From an uncultured Mycobacteriales bacterium (GTDB taxonomy: Bacteria > Actinomycetota > Actinomycetes > Mycobacteriales > CADCTP01), in contig CADCTP010000001.1 in NCBI GenBank assembly GCA_902805565.1, positions 1-50,151 of the forward strand: 50,151 bases of DNA. The letters are read 5' to 3'. The translations under genes were made by a program, and so were the position numbers. The notes under the pieces are model-generated. The model saw nothing but the letters and a program-made list of their open reading frames with translations. It did no database searches and was not told where the DNA came from. The first letter of the stretch is position 1. Every line of letters begins with the position of its first letter. Shown here one piece after another: positions 32,471 to 40,901 of this stretch.

Positions 32471-34789
32471 ATGACCCGACGGCCGCTGCGCCGTTCCTCC
32501 CTCGCGGTGCTGTGTGTGCTGGCGGGTGTGTTCGGCGTGCTCGCCACGCCGGCCTCCGCCGCGCCCGGCACCGCGCCCGCCGCCGGTTACCAGAACCCGG
32601 TGAGCGACACGTTCGCCGACACCTACGCCGACCCCGCGGTCGTCCGCGGCCGGGACGGCTGGTGGTACGCGTACGCCACCACCGACCCGCTCCGCTCCGG
32701 CGAGCGGGTCTTCCACCGCATCCCGATGTCCCGCTCCCGTGACCTGGTCAACTGGGAGTACGTCGGCGACGCCTTCCCGCAGGGCGCGGCCGGGCTGCCG
32801 TCCTGGGCCGCGCCGGACGCGGCGCTGTGGGCGCCCGACATCCGCTACGTCGCCGGTCGCTGGGTGATGTACTTCGTCGTCACCCAGACCACCGTCACGG
32901 CCGGGCCGAACGACAACGCGATCGGGGTGGCCACCGCGCCGACCCCGACCGGCCCGTGGACCCACTCCGGCGCCGGCCCGGTGGTCGGCCCCCGCCCGGG
33001 CCAGAGCGGCAACCCGGACGACTTCCTGTGGACCTTCGACCCGGCCCACCTGGTCGCCGCCGACGGCCGGCAGTACCTGTACTACGGCTCGTACTACGGC
33101 GGCATCTACGCGACCGAGCTGAGCGCGGACGGCACCCGCACCGTAGGCAGCCCGACGCAGGTCGCGATCGACAACCGGTACGAGGGCGCGTACGTCGTCC
33201 CCCGCGACGGCTGGTACTACCTCTTCGCCTCCTCCAGCAACTGCTGCGCGGGCCCGGTGACCGGCTACAGCGTCTTCGTCGGCCGGTCGCGCAGCCCGCT
33301 CGGGCCGTTCGTGGACGAGCAGGGCATCCCGCTGACCGCGTCCCGGACCGGCGGCAGCATCGTGATCACGCCGAACGGCAACCGCTGGGTCGGCACCGGC
33401 CACAACGCCGTGGTCAGCGACCCGTCCGGGCAGGACTGGTTCGTCTACCACGCGATCGACCGCAACGACCCGTACCTCGACGAGCCGTTCGGGGTCAACC
33501 GCCGGCCGATGCTGATCGACCGGCTGGACTGGATCAACGGCTGGCCGACCGTCCGCGCCGACCGGTGGGCCTCCGACGGCCCGCAGCAGGGACCGGCGAC
33601 CACCCGGCTGGCGGACGCCTTCGAGAGCGGCACCTTCTCGCGGCTGTGGAACAAGCGCACCGGCGGCTGGACCATCGCCGCCGGGCCGGACGGCAGGTTC
33701 GCCCGGCAGGAGTCGACGGACTGCCGGCCCACCGCGCTGGAGAGCCGGGCCGGGCTGGGCGGGGACGTCCGCGTCCGGGCCGCGGTCCGGACCGACGCCG
33801 GCGGCACCGCGGGCCTCGCCCTCGGCCGCCGCGGCAACCGCTGGGGGACCGAGGTCACCGTGCGGGACAGCGGGCTGACCGTCCGGTCGGGCGGCCGCAC
33901 CTGGTCGGCCCCGCTGCCGGGCGCGCTCGCGCCGCGGGACTGGCACGAGCTCGCGGTCGAGGTCCGCGACGGGGTGCTGACCGCCGAGTACGGCCCGTCC
34001 GGGCTCCCCGGCCACGAGGTCGTCACCCTGCGGGCCCGGGTCGGTGCCGGCGCGACGGCCGGGCGCTTCGGCGCGCTGGCCGGCTGCGGCGACGTCGACG
34101 ACGTGACCGCGGCCCGCGTGTACACCCCGGTCGTCCGGGCCGTGGCGGCGCCGCGGGTCGGCACCGTGGACCCGCGGTACTCCGACGAGTTCACCGGTGC
34201 CCTGGAGCCGCAGTGGACCTGGGTGCGCGAGCCGGCCGACCTGCCCAAGGTCGTCGGCGGCCAGCTGATCTGGCCGACCCAGGCCGCGGACCTGACCGGC
34301 GACTCGGACAGCGCCTCGGTGCTGCTGCGGGACGCCCCGGCCGGCGACTACACCGTCGAGACCAAGGTGACCCTCCCGCTGGGCGAGAACGACGTCCGCA
34401 ACTTCCAGCAGGCCGGGCTGATCGTCTACGAGAACGACGACGACTTCCTCCGGTTCACCCACGTGGCGATCTGGAACACCCGCACCACCGAGTACGGCAA
34501 GGAGCAGGTCTTCGCCGGGCGGCCGTCGTACGGCTCGATGCTCGTCGCCCCGCCGGCCGACACCACCTGGCTGCGGCTGTCGCACCGGACCTCGGCCACC
34601 GGCGAGCACGTCTTCCGGGCCGCGGTGAGCACCGACGGCACGACCTGGACCTGGGGCGGCAGCTGGACGCTGCCGGCCTCCGCGAACCCGCGCATCGGTC
34701 TCGTCTCGCACGGTGCGGGCGGGCCGGCCGCGGAGCAGGTCCCTCCCGCGACCGCCGAGTTCGACTACTTCCGCGTCCTGCGGCCCTGA
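32471..34789 (+). CDS. Secreted GH43 arabinan endo-1,5-alpha-L-arabinosidase-like enzyme
   Basis: Exported enzyme of 772 residues. A Sec signal peptide ends TPASA-AP (about residue 31). The GH43 propeller (about 40-375) shows the catalytic set: Asp in TYADPAVVRG, Asp in WTFDPAHLV, Glu in NRYEGAYVVP, plus WAPDIRYV. Two beta-sandwich, concanavalin-like regions follow: about 380-555, and about 565-772 beginning DEFTGALEPQWTWVREPAD, like the GH43 C-terminal/DUF1349 domain. ATG 32471 has GGAGG six bases upstream. The CUT1 lipoprotein gene follows after 31 bp, so released oligosaccharides are probably imported at once. Xylosidase activity cannot be excluded. Confidence 0.85.
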   Translation: MTRRPLRRSSLAVLCVLAGVFGVLATPASAAPGTAPAAGYQNPVSDTFADTYADPAVVRGRDGWWYAYATTDPLRSGERVFHRIPMSRSRDLVNWEYVGDAFPQGAAGLPSWAAPDAALWAPDIRYVAGRWVMYFVVTQTTVTAGPNDNAIGVATAPTPTGPWTHSGAGPVVGPRPGQSGNPDDFLWTFDPAHLVAADGRQYLYYGSYYGGIYATELSADGTRTVGSPTQVAIDNRYEGAYVVPRDGWYYLFASSSNCCAGPVTGYSVFVGRSRSPLGPFVDEQGIPLTASRTGGSIVITPNGNRWVGTGHNAVVSDPSGQDWFVYHAIDRNDPYLDEPFGVNRRPMLIDRLDWINGWPTVRADRWASDGPQQGPATTRLADAFESGTFSRLWNKRTGGWTIAAGPDGRFARQESTDCRPTALESRAGLGGDVRVRAAVRTDAGGTAGLALGRRGNRWGTEVTVRDSGLTVRSGGRTWSAPLPGALAPRDWHELAVEVRDGVLTAEYGPSGLPGHEVVTLRARVGAGATAGRFGALAGCGDVDDVTAARVYTPVVRAVAAPRVGTVDPRYSDEFTGALEPQWTWVREPADLPKVVGGQLIWPTQAADLTGDSDSASVLLRDAPAGDYTVETKVTLPLGENDVRNFQQAGLIVYENDDDFLRFTHVAIWNTRTTEYGKEQVFAGRPSYGSMLVAPPADTTWLRLSHRTSATGEHVFRAAVSTDGTTWTWGGSWTLPASANPRIGLVSHGAGGPAAEQVPPATAEFDYFRVLRP

Positions 34790-34820
34790 CCCTCCCGCGC
34801 GCTCAGAAGGAGCTTCATCC

Positions 34821-36155
34821 ATGACCCGATCCGACTACTCCCGGCGTAACTTCCTCGGCCTCTCGGCCGCGGTCGGCGCGGCCGGTCTCACCGCCGCCTG
34901 TGGCGGCGGCACCTCCGGCCCGCCGGGGACCGAGCAGCAGGGCGGCGGCGGCGAGTTCACCGGCAAGTACGAGGGCCCGAACGTCGCCCTCGCGTTCTGG
35001 AACGGCTTCACCGGCGGCGACGGCCCGTACATGAAGAAGCTGGTCGACCAGTTCAACACCGAGCACCCGAACATCAAGGTCACCATGACCACGATCCGGT
35101 GGCAGGACTACTACCAGAAGGTGCCGGCCGCGGTGCAGTCCGGCCAGGGCCCGGACGTCGGCGCGGCGCACCAGGACAACCTGGCCACGCTGGCCGCGCG
35201 CCGCTCGATCCAGCCGCTGGACGACATCGCCAAGGAGCTGAAGCTCGAGGAGAGCGACTTCATCCCGGCGGTCTGGAAGGGCGGGATCTACCAGGACAAG
35301 CGGTACGGCATCCCGCTGGACGTCCACTCCCTCGCGCAGTACTGGAACTCCGACCAGTTGTCGAAGGCGGGCCTGGACGCGCCGCCGGCGAACCGGCAGG
35401 AGTTCGAGCAGGCGGTGTCCAAGCTGAAGTCCGGTGGCCAGGCGAACCCGTTCTGGATGCCGTCGCTGTGGCCGGCCCACCTGATCTTCTTCTCCCTCAT
35501 CTGGCAGAACGGCGGCGCGCCGTACTCCGAGGACGGGCAGAGCGCGACCTTCAACTCCCAGGAGGGCGTCGAGGCGCTGACCTGGATGGTCGACCAGATC
35601 AAGGGCGGCGCCAGCCCGAAGAACGTCGCGATCGACACCCAGTACAACGCGTTCAAGACCGGCCGCAACGCCGGCACGTTCGACGGCATCTGGCAGATCA
35701 ACGACCTGAAGGCCACCGCTCCGAAGCTGAAGTGGGAGATGGCCGCGGTCCCGCAGATCTTCGACGAGAAGGCCGTCTGGTCCAACGGGCACAACTTCGT
35801 GCTCATGACCCAGCGCAAGCCCGACGACAACAAGACCCAGGCGGCCAAGGTCTTCATCAACTACATCAGCGAGAAGTCCGCCGAGTGGGGCAACTCGGGC
35901 ATGATCCCGGCCCGCAACTCCGCCCGCGCGGATGCGTCCTTCTCCAAGCTGGAGCAGGCCAAGGTCGCCACGGACGTGGAGTCGTTCCGCTTCCTGCCGG
36001 CGGTGCCCGGCATCGGTGACGTCACCTTCCAGGGCATCGAGCAGGCCATCAGCAAGGCGACGCTGCTGCAGGCGTCTCCGAAGGAGGCGCTGGACGCCTC
36101 GGCCGGGGTGGCGAACAAGCTGCTCGAGGAGAACCGCAAGAAGTTCGGCGGCTGA
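34821..36155 (+). CDS. CUT1 sugar ABC transporter substrate-binding lipoprotein (Tat-exported)
   Basis: Binding protein of 444 residues. The N-terminus carries a twin-arginine motif, SRRNFLG, and a lipobox LTAAC (Cys about 27), so it is probably exported folded by Tat and then lipidated. The fold begins VALAFWNGFTGGDGPYMKKL; GIPLDVHSLAQYWN is the usual sugar-cleft element. ATG 34821 has AAGGAG eight bases upstream. It is followed by two permease genes and no ATPase, as in many actinobacterial CUT1 systems that share one MsiK ATPase. The ligand is likely an arabino-oligosaccharide from the upstream GH43. Confidence 0.9.
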   Translation: MTRSDYSRRNFLGLSAAVGAAGLTAACGGGTSGPPGTEQQGGGGEFTGKYEGPNVALAFWNGFTGGDGPYMKKLVDQFNTEHPNIKVTMTTIRWQDYYQKVPAAVQSGQGPDVGAAHQDNLATLAARRSIQPLDDIAKELKLEESDFIPAVWKGGIYQDKRYGIPLDVHSLAQYWNSDQLSKAGLDAPPANRQEFEQAVSKLKSGGQANPFWMPSLWPAHLIFFSLIWQNGGAPYSEDGQSATFNSQEGVEALTWMVDQIKGGASPKNVAIDTQYNAFKTGRNAGTFDGIWQINDLKATAPKLKWEMAAVPQIFDEKAVWSNGHNFVLMTQRKPDDNKTQAAKVFINYISEKSAEWGNSGMIPARNSARADASFSKLEQAKVATDVESFRFLPAVPGIGDVTFQGIEQAISKATLLQASPKEALDASAGVANKLLEENRKKFGG

Positions 36156-36158
36156 GCC

Positions 36159-37151
36159 ATGGCGTCCGTCGACACCCGCTCCGCCGGCCCGGACACCCTC
36201 GGGCCGGCGGAGCGGGCGCCGGCCCCCGGCCGCCGTGGTCCGTCCCGGCACGGCGGCCGTTGGGTCCCGTACGTCCTGCTCGCCCCCTACCTGCTGCTCT
36301 TCTTCGCCTTCGTGCTGGCCCCGATCGTGTACGGCATCTGGGTCAGCCTGCACATCTGGGACTTCACGCTCCCCAACAAGCCGTGGACCGGCCTGGGGAA
36401 CTACAGGGACCTCTTCGACTCCGAGTCGGTGGTCGGGCCCGACTTCATCCGGGCGATGAAGGCCACGGCGATCTTCACGATCCTCAGCGTGCCGCTGCTG
36501 GTGGTGATCCCGCTGGGGGTCGCCATGCTGATGAACGCGAAGTTCCCCGGCCGGAACCTGTTCCGGGCCGTCTACTTCGCGCCGTACGTGCTGGGTGTCG
36601 CGGTGATCGGCGTGCTGTGGCGCTACATCCTGGACGGCAACATCGGGCTGCTCAACCACTACCTCGGGATCCTGGGCCTGCCCGACGACATCGCCTGGAC
36701 CACCTCGACGCCGGCGGCCTGGGTGGCGCTGGTCGGGGTGACGGTCTGGTGGACCCTCGGCTTCAACGCCGTGATCTACCTGGCCGGGCTGCAGGACATC
36801 TCGCCCGAGCTCTACGAGGCCGCCATCATCGACGGGGCCGGCCCGTGGGCCCGGTTCCGCAACGTGACGCTGCCGGGGCTGCGGCCGGTGCTGCAGTTCG
36901 TCGTGATCACGACGATCATCGCCTCGGCGAACATGTTCGGCCAGTCCTACATCATCACCCAGGGTCAGCCCGGCAACGAGACCCGCACGGCGATCATGTA
37001 CATCGCCGAGACCGGTCTGAAGAACTTCGACATGGGCCGGGCGGCCGCGATGAGCTTCGTGCTCACGGTGTGCCTGCTGCTGCTCAGCGGCCTGGTCATG
37101 CTGCTCTTCCGGGAGAGGAAGCCGAAGCCGCTGAAGGGGGTCTCGGCATGA
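36159..37151 (+). CDS. CUT1 ABC transporter permease (UgpA/MalF-like)
   Basis: Permease of 330 residues with six membrane segments starting YVLLAPYLLLFFAFVLAPIV. It has no large extracytoplasmic insertion, so it is of the UgpA rather than the MalF type. The EAA loop reads ELYEAAIIDGAGPWARFRNVTLP (about residue 222). The start lies 4 bp after the lipoprotein stop, and its stop overlaps the next start (ATGA); all three transporter genes are translated as a unit. Confidence 0.92.
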   Translation: MASVDTRSAGPDTLGPAERAPAPGRRGPSRHGGRWVPYVLLAPYLLLFFAFVLAPIVYGIWVSLHIWDFTLPNKPWTGLGNYRDLFDSESVVGPDFIRAMKATAIFTILSVPLLVVIPLGVAMLMNAKFPGRNLFRAVYFAPYVLGVAVIGVLWRYILDGNIGLLNHYLGILGLPDDIAWTTSTPAAWVALVGVTVWWTLGFNAVIYLAGLQDISPELYEAAIIDGAGPWARFRNVTLPGLRPVLQFVVITTIIASANMFGQSYIITQGQPGNETRTAIMYIAETGLKNFDMGRAAAMSFVLTVCLLLLSGLVMLLFRERKPKPLKGVSA

Positions 37152-38038
37152 CCGCGCTGGCCGAGGGCACGTCCACGCTGACCGAGGACCGGCCGCCGGA
37201 GCCGGCGCGCCGGCCCGGCGGGCTGAAGCGGGTCCTGCAGTACACCGTGCTGGTGATCCTCACGATCCTGTTCGTGAGCCCGCTGGTCTGGATGGCGGTC
37301 ACGTCGTTCAAGACGCAGTCGGACGCGATCGACCCGGACCCGCAGTGGGTCCCGGCCAACCCGACGACCTCCGCGTACGACCAGATGCTGGGGTCCGACG
37401 ACACCCCGGTCCTGGGCTGGCTGCTCAACAGCGTGCTGGCGGCGACCGGGCAGGCGCTGCTGGTGGTCGCGACCGCGGCCCTGGCGGCGTACGCGCTGGC
37501 CCGGATGGACTTCCCGGGCAAGAAGATCATCTTCGGCATGATCGTGGCCACGCTGTTCGTGCCGGCGGTCATCCTGATCATCCCGAACTACATCTTCGTC
37601 GCCGAGCTCGCCTGGCTGGACAGCCTGACCGCGGTGATCGTGCCGGGGGCGGCGAGCGCGTTCGGGGTGTTCTTCCTGCGGCAGTTCTTCGTCGGGCTGC
37701 CGCAGGAGCTGGAGGAGGCGGCGTACGTGGACGGCGCCGGACCGTTCCGCATCTTCTGGTCGGTGGTCCTGCCGCTGTCCAAGCCGGCGCTGGCCACCCT
37801 GGCCATGCTGGCGTTCCTCACCAACTGGAACGACTTCCTCTGGCCGCTGTACGTGCTGTTCAGCGCCGACCAGCAGACCCTGCCGGCCGGGCTGGCGACG
37901 CTGCAGAACGCCAACGCGGTGCGGTACGACCTGCTCATGGCCGGTGCCATGATCGCGGCCGTGCCGGTGCTCCTGCTCTACCTCGCGGCCCAGCGGTTCG
38001 TCATCCAGGGCGTGTCCCGCAGCGGGCTGAAGGGCTAG
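37148..38038 (+). CDS. CUT1 ABC transporter permease (UgpE/MalG-like)
   Basis: Second permease of the arabinan-locus importer, 296 residues and six membrane segments. The EAA loop reads ELEEAAYVDGAGPFRIFWSVVLP (about residue 193), and the C-terminus RFVIQGVSRSGLKG is typical. It starts within the preceding stop codon (ATGA). Its TAG stop shares CTAG (38035-38038) with the stop of the convergent RsbW-like gene. Confidence 0.92.
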   Translation: MTALAEGTSTLTEDRPPEPARRPGGLKRVLQYTVLVILTILFVSPLVWMAVTSFKTQSDAIDPDPQWVPANPTTSAYDQMLGSDDTPVLGWLLNSVLAATGQALLVVATAALAAYALARMDFPGKKIIFGMIVATLFVPAVILIIPNYIFVAELAWLDSLTAVIVPGAASAFGVFFLRQFFVGLPQELEEAAYVDGAGPFRIFWSVVLPLSKPALATLAMLAFLTNWNDFLWPLYVLFSADQQTLPAGLATLQNANAVRYDLLMAGAMIAAVPVLLLYLAAQRFVIQGVSRSGLKG

Positions 38039-38445
38039 ACGGGCAGCTCGGCCCACACGGTCTTGCCGCGGCCCGGGGAGGCACGCCATCCCCAGGCCGC
38101 GGCGAGCCGGGTGACCACGGACAGGCCGCGGCCGTTCTCCGCGGTCGCCGGGGCGTGCCGGTTGTTGTGCGGCGAGGACTCGGCGGCGCCGTCGGTCACC
38201 TCGACCCGGAACCGCTCGGTGCCCCGCACCACCGTCACCACGATCGGCTCCGCGCCGTGCACCACCGCGTTGGTGACCAGCTCGCTCACCACCAGCAGCA
38301 GGTCGCCCCGGGTGTCCGGGGCGCAGCCCCACTCCTCGAGCACCGCGGTGACCGCGTGCCGACCCCGGGACGGCGCGTCGGCGTCGCCGTCCAGCTCTAT
38401 GACCCGAGTGCTGGAGACCTGGTCCCCACCATGTCTGCCGTCCAC
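38035..38445 (-). CDS. RsbW-like ATP-binding anti-sigma/regulatory protein
   Basis: Product of 136 residues with a GHKL ATPase domain. The N-box is LLLVVSELVTNAVVHG (about residue 43), the G1 region is VEVTDGAAESSP and the G2 region is ENGRGLSVVTRLAAAWGWR. These small stand-alone HATPase_c proteins are numerous in actinobacteria and act as anti-sigma factors or partner kinases. No anti-anti-sigma or sigma gene is adjacent. GTG 38445 is preceded by GGCAGG at 8 nt; the longer frame lacks the domain's usual N-terminus and was rejected. Confidence 0.8.
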   Translation of the reverse strand: MDGRHGGDQVSSTRVIELDGDADAPSRGRHAVTAVLEEWGCAPDTRGDLLLVVSELVTNAVVHGAEPIVVTVVRGTERFRVEVTDGAAESSPHNNRHAPATAENGRGLSVVTRLAAAWGWRASPGRGKTVWAELPV

Positions 38446-38565
38446 GCCCCTTACCTGCCCGGCGAGCGCGCGGGCGATGCCCGATCCGGGCACAGATTTC
38501 CGGGACGTGCCGGAACACCGGGGATGAACCCGACGGGTGGTCACCGATTCACTACCCACAGTGAC

Positions 38566-38571
38566 TAGAGT
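38566..38571 (+). promoter_or_regulatory. -10 hexamer of a leaderless start
   Basis: TAGAGT ends 6 nt before the ATG at 38578, so the short remnant gene still has a promoter. Confidence 0.5.
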
Positions 38572-38577
38572 CGGCCC

Positions 38578-38793
38578 ATGAGCCCGGCCGACCCGCTCGC
38601 CGCGTACGAGCCGCAGGACCGCCCGGCCGAGCCGCGGCTGCACGAGCTCGCCCGGCTCTGCGAGGTGCCGATGGCCGCGGTCAACCTGCTGGACCGCGGG
38701 CGGATCGTCGAGGCCCACGGCGGTGCGATCGGGCTGTCCCCGGCGCGCGGCGGCGGGACCGTGGCCTGGTTCACCCTGGCCGATCCGTCGTAG
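38578..38793 (+). CDS. 71-residue ORF joining a GAF start to a histidine-kinase end (internal deletion relic)
   Basis: The first half, RLHELARLCEVPMAAVNLLD (residues 20-39), matches the start of a GAF domain. From residue 41, GRIVEAHGGAIGLSP-(ARGGG)-TVAWFTL matches the last strands of a HATPase_c histidine kinase (IVEAHGG ... GTTFTFTLP). The middle of the GAF domain, the DHp region and the ATP-binding N-box are missing. The simplest reading is a large in-frame deletion within a GAF-histidine kinase gene. A -10 box lies 6 nt upstream, so a short protein may still be made, but kinase activity is excluded. Confidence 0.6.
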   Translation: MSPADPLAAYEPQDRPAEPRLHELARLCEVPMAAVNLLDRGRIVEAHGGAIGLSPARGGGTVAWFTLADPS

Positions 38794-38801
38794 CCGCCGG
38801 T

Positions 38802-38807
38802 TAGCCT
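38802..38807 (+). promoter_or_regulatory. -10 hexamer of a leaderless start
   Basis: TAGCCT ends 6 nt before the GTG of the DNA ligase gene at 38814. Confidence 0.5.
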
Positions 38808-38813
38808 CCGGCC

Positions 38814-40337
38814 GTGCTGTTACGGGAGCTCGCGGACACCTCGGACGCCGTCGGCGCCACCCCGGCCCGGCTCGGCAAGGTCGGGCTGCTGGCCGCCGCC
38901 CTGGCCCGGGCCGAGCCCGCGCAGGCGCCGGCCGCGGTGGCGTACCTGTCCGGGGAGCTGGTGCAGCGGCAGATCGGCGTGGGCTGGGCCGCGCTGCGCG
39001 CGGTGCCGCCGCCGGCCGCGGAGCCGTCGCTGACCGTGGCCGAGGTCGACCGGGTGTTCGGCGCGATCGGCGGCACCGCGGGCCCGGGCTCGCAGGCGGT
39101 CCGCCGGGACCTGCTGGCCGGCCTGTTCGCCCGGGCCACCGAGCCCGAGCAGCGGTTCCTGCGCCGGCTGCTCACCGGCGAGCTGCGGCAGGGCGCGCTG
39201 GAGGGCGTGATGGTCGACGCGGTGGCCCGGGCGGCCGGGCTGCCGGTCCGGGACGTACGGCGGGCGGCGATGCTGCGCGGCGACCTCGGCGCGGTCGCCG
39301 CCGCGGCGCTGGCCGGGGGAGCGGCGGCGCTGGCCGGGTTCCGGCTGGAGGTCGGCCGCCCCGTGCAGCCGATGCTGGCCGGGACGGCGGAGAGCGTCGC
39401 GGCCGCGCTGGCCACCCTGGGCGCCACCGCCGCGGTCGAGTGGAAGCTGGACGGCGCCCGGATCCAGGTGCACCGCAGCGGCCGGGACGTCGGGGTCTGG
39501 ACCCGCAGCCTGGACGACGTCACCGCCCGGCTGCCGGAGGTGGTGGAGGCGGCGCTGGCGCTGCCGGTGTCCGACGCCGTGCTCGACGGCGAGGCGATCG
39601 CGCTGCGGCCGGACGGGCGGCCGCAGCCGTTCCAGGTCACCGCGGCCCGGCTCGGGTCCCGGGGGGACACCGGCGCGCTGCGGGCGGCGACCCCGCTGAC
39701 GCCGGTGCTGTTCGACCTGCTGCACCTGGACGGCGCGGACCTGCTGGACGCGCCGGGCGCGGACCGGGCGGCGGCGCTGGCCGGGGTGGTCCCGGAGCCG
39801 CTGCGGGTAGCCCGGACGGTCACCGGCTCCGCGGCGGAGGCGGACGGGTTCTTCGCCGGCGCGCTCGCGGCCGGCCACGAGGGGGTGGTGGTCAAGTCGC
39901 TGACCGGACCGTACGAGGCGGGCCGGCGCGGGTCGGGCTGGCTGAAGGTGAAGCCGCGGCACACCCTCGACCTGGTCGTGCTGGCCGTCGAGCGCGGCCA
40001 CGGCCGGCGCACGGGCTGGCTGTCGAACCTGCACCTGGGGGCCCGGGACCCGGCCGGCGGGTTCGTGATGCTGGGCAAGACGTTCAAGGGGCTGACCGAC
40101 GACCTGCTGCGCTGGCAGACCGAGCGGCTGTCCGCGCTGGCGGTGGCCGACGACGGCTGGCTGGTCCGGGTCCGGCCGGAGCTGGTGGTGGAGATCGCCT
40201 TCGACGGCGTGCAGACCAGCCCGCGCTACCCCGGCGGGGTGGCGCTGCGGTTCGCCCGGGTGCTGCGCTACCGGGAGGACAAGACGGCGGCCGAGGCCGA
40301 CACCATCGACACGGTCCGGGCCTTGCACGCGGGCTGA
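38814..40337 (+). CDS. ligB: ATP-dependent DNA ligase (LigB type)
   Basis: Joins DNA nicks using ATP; 507 residues. The N-terminal domain (about 1-190) is the ligase DNA-binding domain. The adenylation domain has motif [13 protein letters not shown] (catalytic Lys about 210), motif III-like LFDLLHLDG, motif IV EGVVVKS and motif [16 protein letters not shown], followed by an OB domain to the end. It corresponds to mycobacterial LigB, a non-essential ATP-dependent ligase beside the NAD-dependent LigA. The start is leaderless. A 15-bp bidirectional terminator follows. Confidence 0.92.
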   Translation: MLLRELADTSDAVGATPARLGKVGLLAAALARAEPAQAPAAVAYLSGELVQRQIGVGWAALRAVPPPAAEPSLTVAEVDRVFGAIGGTAGPGSQAVRRDLLAGLFARATEPEQRFLRRLLTGELRQGALEGVMVDAVARAAGLPVRDVRRAAMLRGDLGAVAAAALAGGAAALAGFRLEVGRPVQPMLAGTAESVAAALATLGATAAVEWKLDGARIQVHRSGRDVGVWTRSLDDVTARLPEVVEAALALPVSDAVLDGEAIALRPDGRPQPFQVTAARLGSRGDTGALRAATPLTPVLFDLLHLDGADLLDAPGADRAAALAGVVPEPLRVARTVTGSAAEADGFFAGALAAGHEGVVVKSLTGPYEAGRRGSGWLKVKPRHTLDLVVLAVERGHGRRTGWLSNLHLGARDPAGGFVMLGKTFKGLTDDLLRWQTERLSALAVADDGWLVRVRPELVVEIAFDGVQTSPRYPGGVALRFARVLRYREDKTAAEADTIDTVRALHAG

Positions 40338-40349
40338 CCCGCAAAAGCC

Positions 40350-40383
40350 GGGAGGCCCGGCCGCCGAAGCGGTCGGGCCTCCC
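40350..40383. terminator. Bidirectional hairpin terminator with CGAA tetraloop
   Basis: A 15-bp stem (40350-40364 with 40369-40383, one G-U pair) around CGAA, preceded by GCAAAAG, which is a T-rich tract for the opposite strand. It lies between the convergent ligase and stress membrane protein genes and can serve both. Confidence 0.85.
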
Positions 40384-40406
40384 GAGAGTCCCCGTGACGA
40401 GCTGCG

Positions 40407-40682
40407 TCAGACGCGCGAGCCACGCCGCGTGACGGCACGGTAGACGAGCAGCACGATGATCGCACCGATGATCGAGCCGATGATGCCCGACGGCGAGATG
40501 CCGCGATCCTGGGCGTCACTCCGGAACAGGACGTCGGCGAGGAAGCCGCCGACGAAGGAGCCGACGATGCCCAGCAGGATCGTGGCGCCGATGCCCATCG
40601 GGTCCTTGCCCGGCACCAGCGCACGGGCGATGAAGCCCGCGATCGCACCGATGACGATGAGCGAAATGATGAACCAGAGCAC
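40407..40682 (-). CDS. GlsB/YeaQ/YmgE family stress-response membrane protein
   Basis: The 91-residue protein consists of three hydrophobic segments: LWFIISLIVIGAIAGFIARAL, GIGATILLGIVGSFVGGFLA and SGIIGSIIGAIIVLLVYRAV. The Gly-rich pattern defines the transglycosylase-associated/GlsB family, induced by general stress in many bacteria; biochemical function is unknown. GTG 40682 is fixed by GGAGG seven bases upstream; a longer frame reads into non-coding sequence. A GGGTAC motif about 58 nt upstream resembles a SigB/SigF -10. Confidence 0.88.
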   Translation of the reverse strand: MLWFIISLIVIGAIAGFIARALVPGKDPMGIGATILLGIVGSFVGGFLADVLFRSDAQDRGISPSGIIGSIIGAIIVLLVYRAVTRRGSRV

Positions 40683-40739
40683 GGGTTCCTCCACAGTGTC
40701 GTGACGGCCCCACACCGTCACTGTTGGTCGGAACGAGGA

Positions 40740-40745
40740 GTACCC
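40740..40745 (-). promoter_or_regulatory. SigB/SigF-like -10 (GGGTAC) upstream of the stress membrane protein gene
   Basis: GGGTAC on the minus strand fits the GGGTAY -10 of stress sigma factors, but the expected GTTT -35 is not clear. Confidence 0.25.
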
Positions 40746-40901
40746 AGCGCTGGGCCGGCCCAATCCCCCGAGCGTCCGATGCCTGCTCAGGGGCCCTGCG
40801 GACTCCCGGCGTGTGGCCCCGGACGCCGGGGACTATTCTTCAGGTGCTCGCTGCCGTGACCCTCCCGGTCCGGTGGTGCGTCGACCAGCCGGAGGCATGT
40901 A

